A stretch of DNA of 41,031 nucleotides, taken from NCBI GenBank assembly GCA_021839245.1, contig JAKCBQ010000001.1:1-41031 (forward strand), read 5' to 3'. This DNA comes from Pseudomonadota bacterium (lineage in GTDB: Bacteria > Pseudomonadota > Gammaproteobacteria > JAKAQQ01). Position 1 is the stretch's first letter. Each line of letters starts with the position of its first letter. The notes under the pieces are model-generated. The model saw nothing but the letters and a program-made list of their open reading frames with translations, had not been told where the DNA came from and searched no databases. The position numbers and the translations under genes were made by a program. This document shows positions 37,668 through 41,031 of this stretch, piece by piece.

Positions 37668-39379
37668 GGTGACCTCGTGGCGATCGCGATTTCATCGCGG
37701 GGTGTCGGCCCGCTCGTTCTCTTGTTCACGCTTTCAGTGCCCTCATTATACGGGAGGGGCCCACTCAAGCCCGGAGCGGCGCGGTCGGCGTGATGCAATT
37801 CCGACGGTTTGGCCCTGTTCCCGCTCCGAGCCGCAGAGAGGTTCTCCACTTCGTCCAGGGAACGTGCGCAGCGGCTGTAACGACGTGACGTCCCGGCGAC
37901 GGCACCCAAGAACCACCCCCCGCATGTGACGAGAAGATTCAGGGCGAGAGCCACGATGGCGGCATAGCACGGCACGCGCAGATCTCCGAGCGAGAGCGTG
38001 ACGATGACGCCGCGGAAGCCCGTTGAGGCGACCCACCAGGTGCCGGACACAAGTCCAACCATCAGTCCCAGGAAGACCACGGAGGAAGGCGGGCGGCGCC
38101 GGACAAACGCCAGGGCGACCGCGGGGAGTGTCTGAAGGATCCAGACACCGCCGAGCAGCTGGAAATCGATGGCGTAGGTGAAAGGCACAGCGATCACGAA
38201 GAGGAGAGCAATCGTCATCACCAGGAGAGCCGCCCGCCGGGCGGCGCGGCTGTCGCGGCCCGCTCTCAGGGTTCCGTCCGAGGAGGGGCGTCGGGCGAAC
38301 GAGCCGATGAGGAGGTTGGCAGAAGCGATCGACATCACGGACGCCGGAACGAGGGCTCCGGTCACGAGAGCGGCGGCGCCGAGACCGATCAGCCAGCGCG
38401 GCAGGATCGTCAGCATGAGGGCCGGTACGGCGTCGTCGGGTCCAAAGGCGCGAAGGCCGGCTTCGGCCTCGGGGTGTCCGGCGAAGGTGGCCACCGTGGC
38501 CGCGTAGCCCAAAAGCAAAAGGAGACCGAGCACGAAGCTGTAAGCCGGAAGCAGCATCATGTTGCGGCGGACGGCGGCGTCGTTTTTGGCTCCAAGGGCA
38601 CCGGTCACCGCGTGCGGATAGAGAAAGAGGGCCAGAGCGGATCCGACGGCGAGTGTCACGAACGCCGCCGGGGGACCGAGATTGGAACCGTGACCTTCGG
38701 GAAGGAGAATCTTGCCGCGGGGAACGGAGGCAAAGATGTGGCCCCAGCCGCCCAGCGACGCCGGCACAAGGACGACGAGGGCCAGAACCAGGACGTAAAC
38801 CAGAAGATCTTTGACCACGGCGATCAAAATGGGGGCCCTTAACCCGCTCGTGACCGTGAAAGCTGCAAGGAGAGCAAAAGCCAGAGCGAGCGGAAGGTCA
38901 CGGAAAACGCTGGTCGGAGGAAGTCCGAGGAGCGGAAACGCCAGCTCAAGTCCGATCAACTGCAGGGCGATGTACGGCACCGTGGCCATGACGCCGGTGA
39001 GGGCGACCGCCCTGGGTAAAAACCGGCTGGCGTAGCGCTCTTCGACGAAATCCGCCACCGTGAGATGTCCCGCGCGTTTGCAGGCACGCCAGAGGGGCGG
39101 AAGGAGAAGAAAACCGACGGGAAACGCGATGATGGTGTAGGACAGGGCAAAAAGGCCGAGCGCGCCCACCCCGAAGATGAGCGCGGGGACGGCAATGAAG
39201 GTGTACGCGGTGTAGAGATCGCCTCCGAGGAGAAACCACGTGAGGAACGTCCCGAGACGCCGCCCACCGAGCGCCCATTCGTCAAGAGAGCGGAGATCGG
39301 CGTTGCGCCAGCGGCGCGCTCGGAAGCCCAGGCCGACGACCGGAACAACAATCAGGGCGAAGACGAGGAGCCGTATCAA
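37664..39379 (-). CDS. Sodium:solute symporter (SSS) family transporter
   Basis: A 571-residue transporter with about 13 helices (residues ~1-20, 50-70, 75-100, 130-155, 165-185, 190-215 and onward). FLTWFLLGGDLYTAYTFIAVPALIFGVGALG and VPYIALQLIGLELAF match the SSS core helices; LFLYPHAVTGALGAKNDAAVRRN is the characteristic SSS segment. The TTG at 39379 overlaps the DUF3311 stop (TTGA); GTG 39445 is an alternative. The last ~60 residues (SRCARSLDEVENLS onward) are hydrophilic. The DUF3311-SSS pair resembles Bacillus yhjC-yhjB; the substrate is unknown, but linkage to PEPCK suggests an organic acid. Confidence 0.85.
   Translation of the reverse strand: MIRLLVFALIVVPVVGLGFRARRWRNADLRSLDEWALGGRRLGTFLTWFLLGGDLYTAYTFIAVPALIFGVGALGLFALSYTIIAFPVGFLLLPPLWRACKRAGHLTVADFVEERYASRFLPRAVALTGVMATVPYIALQLIGLELAFPLLGLPPTSVFRDLPLALAFALLAAFTVTSGLRAPILIAVVKDLLVYVLVLALVVLVPASLGGWGHIFASVPRGKILLPEGHGSNLGPPAAFVTLAVGSALALFLYPHAVTGALGAKNDAAVRRNMMLLPAYSFVLGLLLLLGYAATVATFAGHPEAEAGLRAFGPDDAVPALMLTILPRWLIGLGAAALVTGALVPASVMSIASANLLIGSFARRPSSDGTLRAGRDSRAARRAALLVMTIALLFVIAVPFTYAIDFQLLGGVWILQTLPAVALAFVRRRPPSSVVFLGLMVGLVSGTWWVASTGFRGVIVTLSLGDLRVPCYAAIVALALNLLVTCGGWFLGAVAGTSRRYSRCARSLDEVENLSAARSGNRAKPSELHHADRAAPGLSGPLPYNEGTESVNKRTSGPTPRDEIAIATRSP
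37745..37750 (-). promoter_or_regulatory. Possible internal -10 box (TATAAT) for pckG
   Basis: A perfect TATAAT on the minus strand, 78 bp before the pckG start and inside the 3' end of the symporter gene. No good -35 at 17 bp; a TTGAGT is 12 bp upstream, too close. Confidence 0.4.
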
Positions 39380-39639
39380 GATTCGTCCGGGGAGGGGATG
39401 AGACGTGCGGCCAGGATCAGAAACGGGGTCAGCGCAAGAACCCAAAATAGAAGATAGGCGTCGATGAACGGGACGCCAAAGACACGGGGTTCGATCCGGT
39501 CGAAGAGTGGGACATCAAGCACCGCCAGGCACGGGACGAGAAGAGCGAGGAGCCCACTCGAGACGCGCACGAGGGTGCGCAAGGGCCGCTTCGGCCGCGC
39601 CGTGGGGGGCGGTGGCTCACAAGTCCTCTTGTCGATCAT
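39376..39639 (-). CDS. DUF3311 small membrane protein, symporter partner
   Basis: An 87-residue protein with two helices (VSSGLLALLVPCLAVLDVPLF and IDAYLLFWVLALTPFLILAARLI) separated by the DUF3311 hallmark FDRIEPRVFGVPF. DUF3311 proteins are nearly always encoded just before an SSS symporter, as here with a 4-bp overlap, and are thought to be an accessory subunit. ATG 39639 is the natural start; only a weak Shine-Dalgarno precedes it. It probably begins a three-gene unit with the symporter and pckG. Confidence 0.82.
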   Translation of the reverse strand: MIDKRTCEPPPPTARPKRPLRTLVRVSSGLLALLVPCLAVLDVPLFDRIEPRVFGVPFIDAYLLFWVLALTPFLILAARLIPSPDES

Positions 39640-39812
39640 GACGCTCGTTTCCGTGGACAAGGAGTCTGATCGTGCCACGACATCCCGAGTCGTGTCAAGC
39701 CGGGCCGCAGGTCGCCGCCTCGGGGGGGGTCCGATGGCTTTGGGGCCAGAGAACATCGGCGGGTGCAGACGCGACGGCAACGATGTCGGGACGGCGACTT
39801 CCGCTCAGTGCA

Positions 39813-40559
39813 TCAGTCGCCCCATGTCGTGCGATCCGTGAACAGTCTGTCGTGCGCTCGGAGGAGGCGGTGGGCGGGAAGATCCGGATCGCCTTGGAGA
39901 AACCGCCGGAGTATCGCTTTTTTGTTTGGGCCCGTGACCAACCACAAGAGTCGTCCCGAGCGCAGGAGAGCCGGGTAGGTGAGGCTCACCCGGCGGACTC
40001 CTTGATAGGGCTTTTCGGTCGCGGCCACGGCGCGATCGCGCACCGTGAGAATGGAATCTCCGGGGACAAGAGACGCCGTGTGTCCATCTTCTCCAAGGCC
40101 GAGATGAACGATGTCGAAAAGAGGGTCAGCCCCCGTTTCGCCGAGAAATCCCGAGACGAGCGAAGCCTGCTCACCGGCGGAAGAGGAGCCCAGGCGCTGG
40201 GCCAGCGTGTTTTCATATTCGCGAGCGGCCGCTTCGGGGGTCGGGGCCGTGTCCGTTGGAATCGGATGGAAATGGGCTTCCGCCGGCAAGATGTGAGCGA
40301 TCTGGCCCGCGTTGCTCCGGGGGTCGGTCGTCGGTACAAAACGTTCGTCGACCTGGAAAAGATCCAGTTTCTGCCACGGTGGGTCGAGAGCCACGAATAC
40401 GCGAAGCATGGCCCACGGGGTCTTCCCTCCGGAGAGGGCCAAGCGGACACGGCGGCCGTCGGCGGCGAGCGCGCAGACTTGTTCGTAAAGCCAACGCGCG
40501 GCGGTGCGGGCGCTCTCGGTTTCGTCCGGGGCGACGACAACCTCGGGAACGGTGGTCAC
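39813..40559 (-). CDS. pgl: 6-phosphogluconolactonase
   Basis: A 248-residue enzyme hydrolysing 6-phosphogluconolactone to 6-phosphogluconate. RRVRLALSGGKTPWAMLRVF holds the sugar-phosphate-binding loop; FQVDERFVPTTDPRSN, FDIVHLGLGEDGHTASLVPG and RRVSLTYPALLRSGRLLWLVTG are DevB/Pgl signatures. GTG 40559 overlaps the zwf stop (GTGA), so it is coupled to zwf. The neighbouring DUF3311 gene starts about 170 bp further on. Confidence 0.94.
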   Translation of the reverse strand: MTTVPEVVVAPDETESARTAARWLYEQVCALAADGRRVRLALSGGKTPWAMLRVFVALDPPWQKLDLFQVDERFVPTTDPRSNAGQIAHILPAEAHFHPIPTDTAPTPEAAAREYENTLAQRLGSSSAGEQASLVSGFLGETGADPLFDIVHLGLGEDGHTASLVPGDSILTVRDRAVAATEKPYQGVRRVSLTYPALLRSGRLLWLVTGPNKKAILRRFLQGDPDLPAHRLLRAHDRLFTDRTTWGD

Positions 40560-41031
40560 GGGTGTGGATCGTACCAGCCGCCGTAGGCGGCGGTGAGGCC
40601 CAGCGCTTCGGTGGGACCCATGCTGTTCGGCTTGTAGAGATACAGCGGGAGGCGTTCGTCGAGGATCCCATCCACGATTTTCCACGAAGCCTCGACCGCA
40701 TCTTGCCGCGCAAAAAGAACGGGGTCGCCGCGAAGGGCATCGCCGATCAAGCGCTCGTAGGGCGTCTCTTCGTCCGAGCTGCTTCGGTCGACTTCGAGTT
40801 CGACCAGTCGGCCGGACATGGCCTCGCCGTTTTCTTTGACCCGGGCGCCGAGTCCAATTTCCACCCGGTCGGGTCCCAGGCGGAACCGGACGTAATTGCT
40901 CAGGGCTCGTACGGGCTCGACAAAAAGATCACGCGGCGGATCGTTCCAGCGGACGAGAACTTCGGTGGCTGTGACGCCCAGCTGTTTCCCGGCGCGAATG
41001 AAAATCGGCACACCCGACCAGCGCCAGGTGT
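40556..41031 (-). CDS. zwf: Glucose-6-phosphate dehydrogenase, C-terminal part (5' end outside window)
   Basis: Converts glucose-6-phosphate to 6-phosphogluconolactone, using NAD(P)+. About 158 codons are visible. The frame is open to the window edge, reading TWRWSGVPIFIRAGKQLGVTATEV, the conserved segment with the RAGK substrate lysine. The C-terminal domain continues with IGLGARVKENGEAMSGRLVELEVDRS, TPYERLIGDALRGDPVLFARQDAVEASWKIVDGIL and the terminal GPTEALGL...GGWYDP. This is the typical Zwf ending. With the coupled pgl it supplies 6-phosphogluconate to the oxidative pentose phosphate or Entner-Doudoroff route. Confidence 0.93.
   Translation of the reverse strand, partial: TWRWSGVPIFIRAGKQLGVTATEVLVRWNDPPRDLFVEPVRALSNYVRFRLGPDRVEIGLGARVKENGEAMSGRLVELEVDRSSSDEETPYERLIGDALRGDPVLFARQDAVEASWKIVDGILDERLPLYLYKPNSMGPTEALGLTAAYGGWYDPHP

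Overview
This is a 41 kb chromosomal window from a GC-rich, Gram-negative bacterium. LptG, a 3-hydroxyacyl-CoA dehydrogenase/enoyl-CoA hydratase fusion, EnvZ/OmpR-type regulators, DusA and the rpsF-rpsR-DUF2232-rplI-dnaB-alr-radA order point to a gammaproteobacterium. The lack of priB next to rpsR, the GTP-dependent PEP carboxykinase and the glycogen genes would fit a deep-branching, possibly chemolithotrophic lineage; that placement is inference only. Coding density is high, many genes overlap by 4 bp (GTGA or TTGA), and GTG/TTG starts are common. I see no tRNA, rRNA, CRISPR array, insertion sequence or prophage.

Layout. (1) 1-7.7 kb, envelope and signalling: the 3' part of lptG; a cytochrome b561 / periplasmic YceI / YceI-like lipoprotein / SAM-hydrolase run; a glutathione S-transferase; an EnvZ/OmpR-like two-component pair on the minus strand; and a NERD-like protein. 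(2) 7.7-15.2 kb, mixed accessory genes: a TPR-sulfotransferase, a small secreted protein, an ArsR-type repressor with an SdpI-family membrane protein, a DUF202 protein, a secreted PAP2-like phosphatase with an altered motif, a MipA/OmpV-like porin and a polysaccharide flippase. (3) 15.2-22.0 kb, the conserved housekeeping run rpsF-rpsR-DUF2232-rplI-dnaB-alr-radA. (4) 22.0-26.1 kb, minus strand: a FadB/FadJ-like beta-oxidation protein with a hotdog thioesterase, then an EEP-family hydrolase with an AlkA-like DNA glycosylase. (5) 26.4-41.0 kb, central carbon metabolism: glk, glgA, glgB, glgC, an outer-membrane protein, a divergent enolase, dusA, GTP-PEPCK, an SSS transporter with its DUF3311 partner, pgl and the 3' part of zwf.

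Region 5 forms a coherent module. A solute symporter could feed gluconeogenesis through PEPCK and enolase. GlgC, GlgA and GlgB store hexose as glycogen. Glk, Zwf and Pgl return glucose to the oxidative pentose phosphate or Entner-Doudoroff route. glgP and glgX are not in the window.

The observations most worth following up are: the sdpR-sdpI-like pair, whose near-consensus promoter would give a leaderless mRNA and overlaps a dyad; a GlgA whose usual N-terminal K-x-G-G-L lysine is threonine; a PAP2 phosphatase with Glu in place of the motif-2 His; a NERD-like domain with altered E-x-K residues; an enolase with a divergent catalytic loop and a 14-bp palindrome at its promoter; and a structured rpsF leader. 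No single locus looks like a wholly new multi-gene system.
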